9,260 nucleotides of DNA from Microcaldota archaeon (GTDB taxonomy: Archaea; Micrarchaeota; Micrarchaeia; CAILAH01). The position numbers and the translations under genes are program-made. Below the pieces are notes generated by a model. That model saw nothing but the letters and a program-made list of their open reading frames with translations, made no database searches and was not told the DNA's origin. Below are positions 1-6,292 of this stretch, piece by piece. The stretch covers positions 1-9,260 of the forward strand of contig JAOAKR010000025.1 of the NCBI GenBank assembly GCA_026419815.1, written 5' to 3'. How positions within the stretch are numbered: the first letter of the stretch is position 1; each line of letters starts with the position of its first letter.

Positions 1-1
1 C

Positions 2-1639
2 GCAAAATGCGTGCTTGTATACCCCTACGTGCATTTGAGCGACAAGCCAGCGGCGCCGTCAATGGGGCTCTCACTCACCAAGAAGGTTGAAGAATGTGTG
101 CGCGCAAAAGGCCTCGCAGTAAAGCGAGCACCGTTCGGCTGGTACAAGTCATTTGAGCTGAAGGTAAAGGGGCACCCATTGAGCGAGCTGTCAAAACGGA
201 TCTCAAGCAAGGATGCCGAGCAGGTGTCGCAATCGCTGAAGATGGAGGATGAGGTTAAGAGCGAATTTTTCATTATGGAGCCTGACGGCCGCCTTGTCCC
301 CCTCCAGCAGTTCAACTTCTCAAAGTACCCAGAGCTTCAAAAATTCGCCAATTATGAGGTGCGCAAGAGCCGTGTGTATGAGAAGGAGCCGGAGCACATC
401 GCGCTTATGGCTGAGCACGAGCTCGTTCAGCAGGAACCTGGCAGTGACGTTGGCAACTTGCGCTGGCTGCCTAAGGGCCGGCTTATGAAGAAGCTAATTG
501 AGCGCCACATAACAGATGTGTGCGTCGGGATGGGTGCGGTTGAGGTTGAGACCCCGCTTATGTATGACTTCCAGCACCCTGCGCTTGAGAAATACCTGCA
601 CAGGTTCCCAGCCCGGCAATACATAGTTTCCTCAGACAAGAAGAGATTTTTCCTGAGGTTTGCGGCGTGTTTCGGCCAGTTCCTAATCGCAAGCTCGTCG
701 CAAATATCATATCGCAACCTCCCGTTGAAGATGTTTGAGCTCACACGGTACAGCTTCAGGAAGGAGCAGAGCGGGGAGGTTGCGGGGCTCAGGCGCCTGC
801 GCGCATTCACGATGCCAGATATGCACACGCTGACCGCCGACCTTGCGCAGGCGCGTGATGAGTTTGTGCGGCAGTTTGAGGCGAGCCGCCAGTTTATGTC
901 CGCAATTGAGTGCGACTACGTGATTGCGTTCCGTGTGCTTAAGGAATGGTACGAGCAGAATAAGGAGTGGTACGCGGAGTTTGCGCGGAAGGTTGGCAAG
1001 CCGATGCTCGTTGAGATGTTTGACAGGCGGTACGCATATTTCATAACTAAGTTTGAATTCAATGTTGTTGATTCACTTGACAAGTGCAGTGCACTTTCCA
1101 CAGTCCAGATTGATGTGGAAAATGCGGAGCGGTTCGGCATCTCATATGTTGACAGGGACGGCTCCAAGAAGCAGCCTTACATCCTCCACGCGAGCATTAG
1201 CGGTGCGGTTGAGCGCGACATATATGCGATGCTTGAGAAACAGGGCATCACACGCAGGAATGGTGGTGTGCCACAATATCCGCTCTGGCTTTCACCGACA
1301 CAGGTGCGCATAATCCCCGTGTCTGAGGACCAGCTTGAGTATGCGCGCGCTCTCCTGCATAATATGAGAGGCAAGGTGCGCGTGGACTTGGATGACCGCA
1401 ACGAATCGCTGGGGAAGCGCATACGCGAGGCCGAGAAGGAATGGGTGCCGTATATCGTTGTGGCTGGCCGTGATGAGATGGCCAAGGGCACGGTGATGGT
1501 GCGCAAGCGTGGGCATAAGGAGCAGTTTGTGATGCGGCCTGAGGAGCTGATAGCCGAGATACAGGAGAAGACTGCAGGTTTCCCGTTTGAGGAGCTATCT
1601 CTTCCAAAAGAGCTTAGCCGGCGGTTCAGCTTTATTTGA
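2..1639 (+). CDS. thrS: Threonyl-tRNA synthetase, archaeal type (5' partial)
   Basis: Charges tRNA-Thr with threonine in the cytosol. The frame is open to the left edge, so the first ~70-80 residues are missing and the GTG at 11 is not the real start. Numbering residues from codon 11, 1-~110 is the rest of the archaeal D-aminoacyl-deacylase-like editing domain (YPYVHLS at 4-10, RAPFGWYKSFEL at 39-50, KGHPLSELS at 53-61). The class II catalytic core covers ~150-420: motif 2 around YSFRKEQSGEVAGLRRLR (247-264), motif 3 around HASISGAVER (393-402). The expected zinc ligands C220, H272 and H393 are all present. The anticodon-binding domain follows from ~425 (PLWLSPTQVRIIPV) to the end, including the DLDDRNESLGKRIREAE stretch. 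Nothing is broken in the visible part. The next gene starts about 33 bp downstream on the same strand and may share its transcript. Confidence 0.96.
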   Translation, partial: AKCVLVYPYVHLSDKPAAPSMGLSLTKKVEECVRAKGLAVKRAPFGWYKSFELKVKGHPLSELSKRISSKDAEQVSQSLKMEDEVKSEFFIMEPDGRLVPLQQFNFSKYPELQKFANYEVRKSRVYEKEPEHIALMAEHELVQQEPGSDVGNLRWLPKGRLMKKLIERHITDVCVGMGAVEVETPLMYDFQHPALEKYLHRFPARQYIVSSDKKRFFLRFAACFGQFLIASSSQISYRNLPLKMFELTRYSFRKEQSGEVAGLRRLRAFTMPDMHTLTADLAQARDEFVRQFEASRQFMSAIECDYVIAFRVLKEWYEQNKEWYAEFARKVGKPMLVEMFDRRYAYFITKFEFNVVDSLDKCSALSTVQIDVENAERFGISYVDRDGSKKQPYILHASISGAVERDIYAMLEKQGITRRNGGVPQYPLWLSPTQVRIIPVSEDQLEYARALLHNMRGKVRVDLDDRNESLGKRIREAEKEWVPYIVVAGRDEMAKGTVMVRKRGHKEQFVMRPEELIAEIQEKTAGFPFEELSLPKELSRRFSFI

Positions 1640-1672
1640 ATCGCGTGCGGCTGCCAAGAGGGTTTGTGGAAG

Positions 1673-2077
1673 ATGTGCGTGCGCACTGTCACTGTCCTGG
1701 GAAAAAGGTTTTTGATTACCCCCCTTTTCATACTGTTTTTGCCTATGTTAGTGCTAGCCGGCCCGTACAGGAAGGCAAGGAGGATTAGGCTCGGGAACCG
1801 GACTTATGATGCGTATGTGGCTGACAATGTTGTGGCTCGCGCAATCGGCTATATGTTCAGGGATCCCTCGGACATTCGTGATGGCGAATGTATGCTATTC
1901 ATATTCCAGGGAGGGGGCAGGCACTGCTTTTGGATGCTTGATGTCCATTTTGACACCTGCCTGTATTCGCGATCTGGTAGGTCCGGCTGGAGAAAAGTAT
2001 GCATTATGCGCAGGGGTTCAATAAGAAGCATATGTGCACAAGGCCACACGTTTGCTGAAGTAATGCGCCGGAAATAA
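1673..2077 (+). CDS. Exported DUF192-family protein
   Basis: Small secreted or membrane-tethered protein of 134 aa; the biochemical role of DUF192 is not established. Residues 1-29 form a signal peptide: a basic start, the hydrophobic run FLITPLFILFLPMLVLA, and a V-L-A cleavage site before GPYR. The rest matches the DUF192 pattern: a beta-rich start (IRLGNRTYDAYVADN), the ARAIGYMFRDP segment (55-65) corresponding to RGLMFR, the MLFIF strand, then the hallmark CFWM (85-88). The part after FWM is divergent, lacks the usual leucine-aspartate pair and ends early compared with typical family members. A GAGGG at 1658-1662 lies 10 bp before ATG 1673; an in-frame TTG at 1664 is too close to it, and GTG 1679 is a further alternative. 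Probably co-transcribed with thrS. N42-R-T is a possible glycosylation sequon. Confidence 0.78.
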   Translation: MCVRTVTVLGKRFLITPLFILFLPMLVLAGPYRKARRIRLGNRTYDAYVADNVVARAIGYMFRDPSDIRDGECMLFIFQGGGRHCFWMLDVHFDTCLYSRSGRSGWRKVCIMRRGSIRSICAQGHTFAEVMRRK

Positions 2078-2097
2078 ATTGGAAATAATAAGGGAAA

Positions 2098-2790
2098 TTA
2101 TTGTGGGTAGCCATACCCTGGAGGCATGCCTGACATCATCGCATTCATTATGTCGTTTACGTTGCATACCCTGCCAGGTGTTGCAAACTTCTCGTCACCG
2201 AACATTGCCGGCTTGCACTCCACTTTATACCCTTGTTGCGGTTGCGTGTAAAACCCAAGGTCAGTGGGCATCTTCTCGTATGTTTCACCGGTTTCGTTTG
2301 ACTCAAAAAGTATCCACGCGCAATCGCCATACCCCGGCACCTGCTTGTAAGCCGAGTACGGCTGCCTGCTTGCATCTGCGTATATGCCCTTGCCCTTCAC
2401 AACCAGGTTCACTTGTGTGCCCATCTGTGTAGCCTCAATATAGAGGTTTTCGCCCTTTATCCACAAGTGGGTAGTTGATGCCATACCGCCCTGCGTGACA
2501 GTAGTTATGCATTCATATGGGATGCCTGCCTTTATCGCATCCTCAATCGTGCCCCCACTTGTACTGCCAGTGCCGTGGCCGCCAGGTGACCCATTGTTCG
2601 GCACACTGCCGCCTTGCCCACCATCAGACGCTGGCGTGCCATGCCCGCCGGCTGCACCACCGTTCGGCACGTTGTCGCTGCCACCACCAGTCTGCGGTGC
2701 GCCCGTGCCTTGCTGTTGCTGGCCGCCGATACAACCAAAAAGCAATATGGCGGTAAGCATTACGCAAGCCAAAATTATCCTGTTATGCAT
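2098..2790 (-). CDS. Glycine-rich secreted lipoprotein, family unknown
   Basis: Predicted surface lipoprotein of 230 aa. Residues 1-20 are a lipoprotein signal peptide (MHNR, then a hydrophobic core) ending in the lipobox LLFGC, so C20 would be lipid-modified. Residues ~22-80 form a flexible Gly/Ser/Gln linker with two imperfect copies of a segment containing GGHGT. The globular part, ~81-230, begins IEDAIKAGIPYECITTV and has a beta-rich look (LWIKGENLYIEA, VNLVVKGKGIYADA) with four cysteines (C94, C157, C192, C209) that could form two disulfides. Sequons occur at N66 and N165. I do not recognise the family; the layout resembles small archaeal surface lipoproteins that present a ligand-binding or structural domain, which is inference. 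The frame extends upstream to 2871, but ATG 2790 is chosen because it starts the signal peptide and has GTGATC just upstream. It faces the DUF192 gene with a 20-bp gap. Confidence 0.85.
   Translation of the reverse strand: MHNRIILACVMLTAILLFGCIGGQQQQGTGAPQTGGGSDNVPNGGAAGGHGTPASDGGQGGSVPNNGSPGGHGTGSTSGGTIEDAIKAGIPYECITTVTQGGMASTTHLWIKGENLYIEATQMGTQVNLVVKGKGIYADASRQPYSAYKQVPGYGDCAWILFESNETGETYEKMPTDLGFYTQPQQGYKVECKPAMFGDEKFATPGRVCNVNDIMNAMMSGMPPGYGYPQ
2551..2685 (-). repeat. Two-copy Gly-rich linker repeat inside the lipoprotein gene
   Basis: Residues 36-59 and 60-80 of the lipoprotein are imperfect copies. Each begins GGS, contains a VPN motif followed by Gly/Ala/Ser/Pro, then GGHGT, and ends in Gly/Ser-rich sequence. 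It is probably an internal duplication in a low-complexity spacer that lifts the folded domain away from the membrane. Confidence 0.6.
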
Positions 2791-2792
2791 AA

Positions 2793-2798
2793 GATCAC
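2793..2798 (-). promoter_or_regulatory. Ribosome-binding site of the lipoprotein gene
   Basis: Read on the minus strand this is GTGATC, two bases before ATG 2790. It is complementary to the conserved GATCAC next to the anti-Shine-Dalgarno at the 16S rRNA 3' end. It fixes the start at the signal peptide methionine rather than at the upstream in-frame ATG (2871). Confidence 0.55.
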
Positions 2799-2813
2799 AG
2801 GGATATGTAGAAA

Positions 2814-2830
2814 GCGAAACATTTAAATAA
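2814..2830. promoter_or_regulatory. Shared divergent TATA/BRE promoter
   Basis: ATTTAAAT at 2821-2828 is a self-complementary TATA-like box preceded on the + strand by CGAAAC, which fits an archaeal BRE. It lies ~32 bp before ATG 2860 (+) and ~31 bp before ATG 2790 (-), so it could serve either or both genes with very short leaders. Inferred from position and base composition only. Confidence 0.5.
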
Positions 2831-2850
2831 GTGGGTGAGGTGAAGTTAAC

Positions 2851-2857
2851 GGTGGTC
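2851..2857 (+). promoter_or_regulatory. Ribosome-binding site of the split envelope gene
   Basis: GGTGGTC lies two bases before ATG 2860 and differs by one base from GGTGATC, the archaeal Shine-Dalgarno core. The spacing matches that of the divergent lipoprotein gene, which supports ATG 2860 as a real start. Confidence 0.55.
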
Positions 2858-2859
2858 TT

Positions 2860-3204
2860 ATGGCAATGCATACTGATGCAAAGCGTATCTCTGAGGTTTC
2901 AGATGTTAAGCCTGCAGATGCAGCCAAGCGTTCAAGCATTTTCTCAAAGCTCAAGGAGAGGTCTGAAGAGGCGTTCAGCACCATAAAGGAGAAATCAAAG
3001 GCTGCACTTGTCGTAACTGCAGTTGCAATCACACTGACAGTTTCGTGTGGGGAAACCACAACACACAAGGATAGCGACTTGGAGGGCAGTTTTAATGCAC
3101 AGGAGGAAACCAAGACGACGAGGAAGCCCAACACGAAGAGGGAGTCCAAGATGACGAGGTGGCCCAAGACGACAATGAGGCCCAAGACGACAGCAATCCC
3201 GTAG
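2860..3204 (+). CDS. Split envelope protein, N-terminal part (membrane anchor)
   Basis: 114-aa frame whose first ~83 residues look like real protein. Residues 1-47 are a charged, probably helical segment (many K, E, S), followed by one hydrophobic segment ~48-62 (AALVVTAVAITLTVS) and C63. LTVSC resembles a relaxed lipobox, but a 47-residue cytosolic lead is long for a lipoprotein signal, so a signal-anchor is equally possible. After residue 83 this frame becomes a basic Lys/Thr/Arg/Pro repeat and stops at 3204. The overlapping frame instead reads as an acidic linker leading into a folded domain. I infer that the functional product switches frame near 3105-3112, giving a protein of ~330 aa. 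The strong RBS and TATA box upstream suggest the gene is expressed. No family recognised. Confidence 0.7.
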   Translation: MAMHTDAKRISEVSDVKPADAAKRSSIFSKLKERSEEAFSTIKEKSKAALVVTAVAITLTVSCGETTTHKDSDLEGSFNAQEETKTTRKPNTKRESKMTRWPKTTMRPKTTAIP

Positions 3205-3851
3205 TGGATAATGACAATGCACCGCAGTTCCCACAGTGCACAGACCCGCTTTACCCGCAAGCCGTACTTAACAGTGATTGCAACCAGATCGGGATACTTA
3301 ATGAGAACACGTTCACAATTGAATACTCGCTTGAGAACTCAAGTTGGTACCCGAAGCCAACCTATAAGGGCTTGAAAATGCTATGCTTTGACTATGAGTC
3401 GTCACCTGATATTGATGAGGCCACAAAGCAGGGAATAAGGGAAAAAACTGTTATCTTCTCAAACAACCCGGCATATGGGGTTGGTTTCAAGACTATCGGC
3501 TACGGCCACAACCCACTAACAAATGAACCGTTGTATAAAGGTGACGTCTCCATCGAGGCAGTATACCCGGAGGGGAAAGCGTGGGTTCATGTCCAATCGT
3601 GGAGCCCGCAAAAGTCGGATAGTTATGTCAAGCCGGCCGGCGCTATCTTTAAGAGCGATCCTTTCAACTCCATAGATTATAGCGGTGAAAACATATTCAT
3701 CCTCTGCTCTGTGGCGGGCATATCCCCCCTGAAGTGGGTTGAGGATCCCTACGAGGGCACGATATTGGATGTAAGCACCGTCTACCTTGGGCATATGGTC
3801 TTGATGAGTGGGTCCCAATATATGGGATATGAAAGCCTAATGAAGGAATAG
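3096..3851 (+). CDS. Split envelope protein, C-terminal part (acidic linker plus Cys domain)
   Basis: Open frame without a good start of its own. It follows a TAA at 3093-3095; its first usual start codon is GTG 3159, in the middle of the tandem repeat and without a properly spaced RBS. It begins with an acidic linker of six-residue repeats (QDDEEA, QHEEGV, QDDEVA, QDDNEA), then a domain of ~205 residues from ~3231. Numbered from GTG 3159, that domain has four cysteines (C27, C41, C76, C183), a sequon at N60, and many aromatic and beta-prone stretches, with no transmembrane helix. This suits an extracellular, disulfide-stabilised domain. I do not recognise the family. It is best read as the outer part of the protein begun at 2860, joined by a -1 shift or by a single-base loss in the DNA. 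The stop codon is 6 bp from the convergent GTPase gene. Confidence 0.7.
   Translation, partial: CTGGNQDDEEAQHEEGVQDDEVAQDDNEAQDDSNPVVDNDNAPQFPQCTDPLYPQAVLNSDCNQIGILNENTFTIEYSLENSSWYPKPTYKGLKMLCFDYESSPDIDEATKQGIREKTVIFSNNPAYGVGFKTIGYGHNPLTNEPLYKGDVSIEAVYPEGKAWVHVQSWSPQKSDSYVKPAGAIFKSDPFNSIDYSGENIFILCSVAGISPLKWVEDPYEGTILDVSTVYLGHMVLMSGSQYMGYESLMKE
3110..3199 (+). repeat. 18-bp tandem repeat, five copies
   Basis: Units start at 3110, 3128, 3146, 3164 and 3182. Each begins CCAA, and most continue GACGAC or GATGAC; copies 1, 3, 4 and 5 are close, copy 2 is diverged. Because 18 is a multiple of three, copy number does not change the frame. In one frame the array encodes acidic Gln-Asp-Asp hexapeptides, in the other a basic Lys-Thr-Thr repeat. 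It sits exactly at the frame break of the split gene. Confidence 0.88.
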
Positions 3852-3857
3852 CGGGCA

Positions 3858-5051
3858 TTACCTCCCAAAAACAATCTCTATGACGTCGCGGTGCTTGAGC
3901 GGGTGATCCGCGCCAAGCGCCATTTTTGTCTTTACATCTATTGCGCGTATGAACTTCTCAGCCATATCCTTGTGTATGCGTGCTGCAAAATCAAGCGCTG
4001 TTGAGCCTGGCGGCATAAGGAATACATCCGGAAGCACGTTGCCTTCAGAATCGGCAAGCTTGTTTACCCCGCCAGGGAACACGGCAATGTATTTCAGCAG
4101 GCTGAATACGGCCTCGTTAAGGCATCTTTGGACGCCGCTCCCACCGTATTTGGCTAGCACGCTGCCGCGCATAAACTCAAGTGCAGCTTCTTGCTTTTCA
4201 TCAAGGCTTTTAATTATCTTGAAGTCTGGGTCGCCTGGGACGTATTCTATGTATCCCTTTTTTGAGGCTTCCTTGAGCGCCAGCTCAACCTCCGCAGATA
4301 CAGGTATGATTATGTAATCCGGGAATCTCTCGCGCATCCTCTTTATGTTTTGTTCCGCAACTGCAACGTCGCACTTGTTGGCCGCAATCACCATCGGCTT
4401 GCTTGCCTTCCGTATTTCAACGCAAAAGCCGAGCATCTCGCTCTCGCTCCATTGCAGCATCGGCTTCTCATCAAGCCTTAGCTTTTGTAGCGCCCCTGCT
4501 ATGTGCTGGGCCTTCACCCCGAGCCCGCTCAGCTGCTCGTTTAGCACATCCGCACTTTTCCTTTTCGCAGAATCCTGCAGCCGTGCAAGCTTCTGCCAGT
4601 TTTTTGATAGTATCCCCTGTATCCAGTAGTCAAGCTCCTTCTCAAGGAATATAATATCATTTATGGGGTCATACGTGCCGGCCGGCACGCTTTCGCCGTT
4701 TTCGTTCGTGCTCCCGCTCGCGTCAACCACGTGTATGAATGCGTCCGCCTGCCTCAAGTCATCAAGGAATTTATTGCCCAATCCTTTCCCTTCATGTGCA
4801 CCTGGGACAAGCCCCGCAACATCCATCAGTTCCACAGGGACGAACCTCCGCCCGCTCTTGCAGAACCCCGTGCGCGGGTTGCACTGCTTCCCAAAATCCT
4901 TGTCAACGCATTCAATCTCAACATACCCTACGCCGTGGTTCGGCTTGATTGTTGTGAACGGGTAGGGCGCGCGCGGCACTGGAACTTGGGTAAGCGCCTG
5001 GAAGAACGTGCTTTTCCCAACTGACGGCTTTCCAACGATCCCTATAAGCAT
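3858..5051 (-). CDS. Ygr210/YchF-type Obg-family GTPase with TGS domain
   Basis: Cytosolic P-loop NTPase of 397 aa from the archaeal/fungal Ygr210 branch of the Obg family, related to YchF/OLA1 and thought to act at the ribosome. Motifs in order: G1 GKPSVGKST (7-15); switch I PFTTIKPN (31-38); G3 DVAGLVPGAHEGKGLGNKF (77-95); G4 NKCD (225-228); G5-like SAE (252-254). A long helical insert (~140-215) precedes G4. The C-terminal TGS domain (~325-396) includes the LMPPGSTALDFAARIHKD segment. NKxD predicts guanine specificity, unlike YchF/OLA1 proteins that carry NxxE and prefer ATP. ATG 5051 is chosen because MLIGIVGKPSVGKST is the family's usual start and GGTGG (5060-5064) lies 8 bp upstream; the open frame continues further upstream inside the TPR gene. 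It lies 19 bp after the TPR gene, probably one transcript. Confidence 0.95.
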   Translation of the reverse strand: MLIGIVGKPSVGKSTFFQALTQVPVPRAPYPFTTIKPNHGVGYVEIECVDKDFGKQCNPRTGFCKSGRRFVPVELMDVAGLVPGAHEGKGLGNKFLDDLRQADAFIHVVDASGSTNENGESVPAGTYDPINDIIFLEKELDYWIQGILSKNWQKLARLQDSAKRKSADVLNEQLSGLGVKAQHIAGALQKLRLDEKPMLQWSESEMLGFCVEIRKASKPMVIAANKCDVAVAEQNIKRMRERFPDYIIIPVSAEVELALKEASKKGYIEYVPGDPDFKIIKSLDEKQEAALEFMRGSVLAKYGGSGVQRCLNEAVFSLLKYIAVFPGGVNKLADSEGNVLPDVFLMPPGSTALDFAARIHKDMAEKFIRAIDVKTKMALGADHPLKHRDVIEIVFGR

Positions 5052-5070
5052 ACTCCCATCCACCTTAGCA

Positions 5071-6135
5071 TTATCTGAACAGCGTCTTGTCCTCCTTGCC
5101 AGCTTTCCTGTAAAGTATCGTCTCAGCGCTTTCCTTCCGCTCGCGCGCCTCAATATTGAGTGGGTTCTCCTGGATTGCGCGCTCATACCACGGCAAGGCC
5201 TTTTCAGCGCCCTCAAGCCTTGCGACTATATCGCCTTTCCTTATGTAAAACACGTCCCTGTGCGGGTTTATTTTTATTGCAGTGTCAATATCCCGCAGCG
5301 CACCCGGCCAATCCCCGGAATTCATTTTTGCCACTGCCCGGTCCGCGTAAAGGCCGGCATCCTCGCTATCAAGTGCAATCGCCCTGTCAAGCACTTTAAC
5401 TGCCTCATCATTCCTTTGCAGGTCCATAAGCGAGAACGCGTGCGCGCGCATTATTTTGGTGTTGGCCAGCTTGCGCTTGCCAGCTTCCTCAGCCTCGCGC
5501 ACTGCCTCTTGTGCCATCCCAAGCTTCCTGTATATGTTGCAGGCAACCTCGTAATACTCGGCGCCCCTCTTCTCACTGCACATCTCAATAAGCCGTTTTG
5601 CGGCAAGCAGGTTATCCTCCTTGGCGTTTTCCCTTGCACCGTCAACAAGCATATTGTAGGTGTCGGATTCCTCAGTTGCGCGGATAAGCTTAAGCAAGTT
5701 CCGCTTGCGTTCAGGCACGCTTGGGTCAATCTTGCTGGCCACTTGCTCAAGCTTGCCAACCCATTCAAGCGCCTTCTTGTAATCACCCAGCGATGCGGTT
5801 ATGTCAACGAGCGCCTTCACAGCATTTTGGTCGTTTGGGTCAATTGCATATGCAGCATTTGCATCCTCAAGCGCACCGTTGCGGTCATCAAGCTTGAACC
5901 TGAACACGCTGCGCTTGAGGTAATACGTCTTGTTGTGTGGATCCCTCTTGATTGCGCCGCTTATGATTGATTCCGCTTTCCTGAATTCCCCCTTGTCAGC
6001 GTATGCCTCTGCAACTGCAGCCGCAAGCTCGCAATCGCCCGGGTTGCCAGCAAGCAGTGCCTCGCCCTGTGCAATCGCCTCATCAGGCCGTTTCTCGGCA
6101 CGCAGCTTCCTTATTGTATCAGACGCCTCACTCAT
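5071..6135 (-). CDS. Tetratricopeptide repeat (TPR) protein
   Basis: 354-aa soluble protein made almost wholly of helical hairpins; no signal peptide or transmembrane segment. Recognisable TPR units lie at about 36-67 (AAAVAEAYADKGEFRKAES), 70-101 (the stretch ending GALEDANAAYAIDP), 225-257, 260-291 (ADRAVAKMNSGDWPGALRDI) and 293-326 (RKGDIVARLEGAEKALPWY), each ending in the usual proline or aspartate. The middle (~105-220) is helical but more diverged and may hold degenerate units. TPR arrays bind partner proteins; the partner here is unknown. It is the first gene of a minus-strand pair with the Ygr210-type GTPase, so a translation-linked role is possible but inferred. ATG 6135 starts the helical repeat region (MSEASDTIRKLRAEKRPDEA) and is preceded by a GGGAG; an in-frame ATG at 6222 would add 29 residues of non-TPR, Arg-rich sequence. 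Confidence 0.9.
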   Translation of the reverse strand: MSEASDTIRKLRAEKRPDEAIAQGEALLAGNPGDCELAAAVAEAYADKGEFRKAESIISGAIKRDPHNKTYYLKRSVFRFKLDDRNGALEDANAAYAIDPNDQNAVKALVDITASLGDYKKALEWVGKLEQVASKIDPSVPERKRNLLKLIRATEESDTYNMLVDGARENAKEDNLLAAKRLIEMCSEKRGAEYYEVACNIYRKLGMAQEAVREAEEAGKRKLANTKIMRAHAFSLMDLQRNDEAVKVLDRAIALDSEDAGLYADRAVAKMNSGDWPGALRDIDTAIKINPHRDVFYIRKGDIVARLEGAEKALPWYERAIQENPLNIEARERKESAETILYRKAGKEDKTLFR

Positions 6136-6197
6136 ACTCCCGCCCCTGCCAGTGCAAGCCACCCTTTTGGTACGGCGCGAGCGTTCCCGCAAGACCT

Positions 6198-6210
6198 CGC
6201 CAATATGGCG
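6198..6210. other. Short inverted repeat in the TPR/aglB intergenic region
   Basis: CGCCA-ATA-TGGCG is a perfect 5-bp inverted repeat with a 3-base centre, lying in the probable 5' leader of the TPR gene. It could be an operator half-site pair, a small hairpin or chance. The rest of the 157-bp gap (6136-6292) shows no RNA gene I can recognise. Confidence 0.3.
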
Positions 6211-6260
6211 GAACCATTGCAAGCCCCCTCTCTTGGCACGGCACTTATTAGCGCGTGTTA

Positions 6261-6271
6261 GATTAATAAAA
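6261..6271. promoter_or_regulatory. TATA-like box upstream of aglB, possibly divergent
   Basis: The AT-rich stretch containing ATTAATAAA (6262-6270) is centred ~27 bp before ATG 6293. There is no purine-rich RBS before that ATG, so transcription probably starts at or next to the start codon, giving a leaderless mRNA. Read on the minus strand the same stretch (TTTATTAAT) could also start the TPR-GTPase transcript, with a leader of ~100 nt. Confidence 0.45.
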
Positions 6272-6292
6272 TGTCAATAATTAAACGTCCAT

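Noticed and set aside
1708..1745. T-rich stretch after thrS as a transcription terminator
   Set aside because: It encodes the hydrophobic core of the DUF192 protein's signal peptide.
2495..2830. Proline-rich 111-codon + strand frame opposite the lipoprotein
   Set aside because: It is the complement of Gly-rich codons (GGN read as NCC), and the minus strand has a lipobox and RBS.
3110..3199. CRISPR-like array
   Set aside because: 18-bp units are directly adjacent with no spacers and are in frame with coding sequence.
3159..3851. GTG 3159 as the start of an independent gene
   Set aside because: The GTG lies inside the tandem repeat, has no spaced RBS, and would start an exported-looking domain without a signal peptide.
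5052..5216. 55-residue N-terminal extension of the GTPase
   Set aside because: It overlaps the TPR coding end in another frame, is Arg-rich and unlike the family, and the usual start MLIGIVGKPS has its own RBS.
5008..5970. 320-codon open frame on the + strand opposite the TPR gene
   Set aside because: The opposite strand encodes clear TPR repeats. The + frame is a hydrophobic, Cys-rich translation with no domain, explained by skewed codon use leaving few stops.
6136..6292. Possible tRNA or other structured RNA
   Set aside because: I could not build a cloverleaf on either strand; only a 5-bp inverted repeat is evident.
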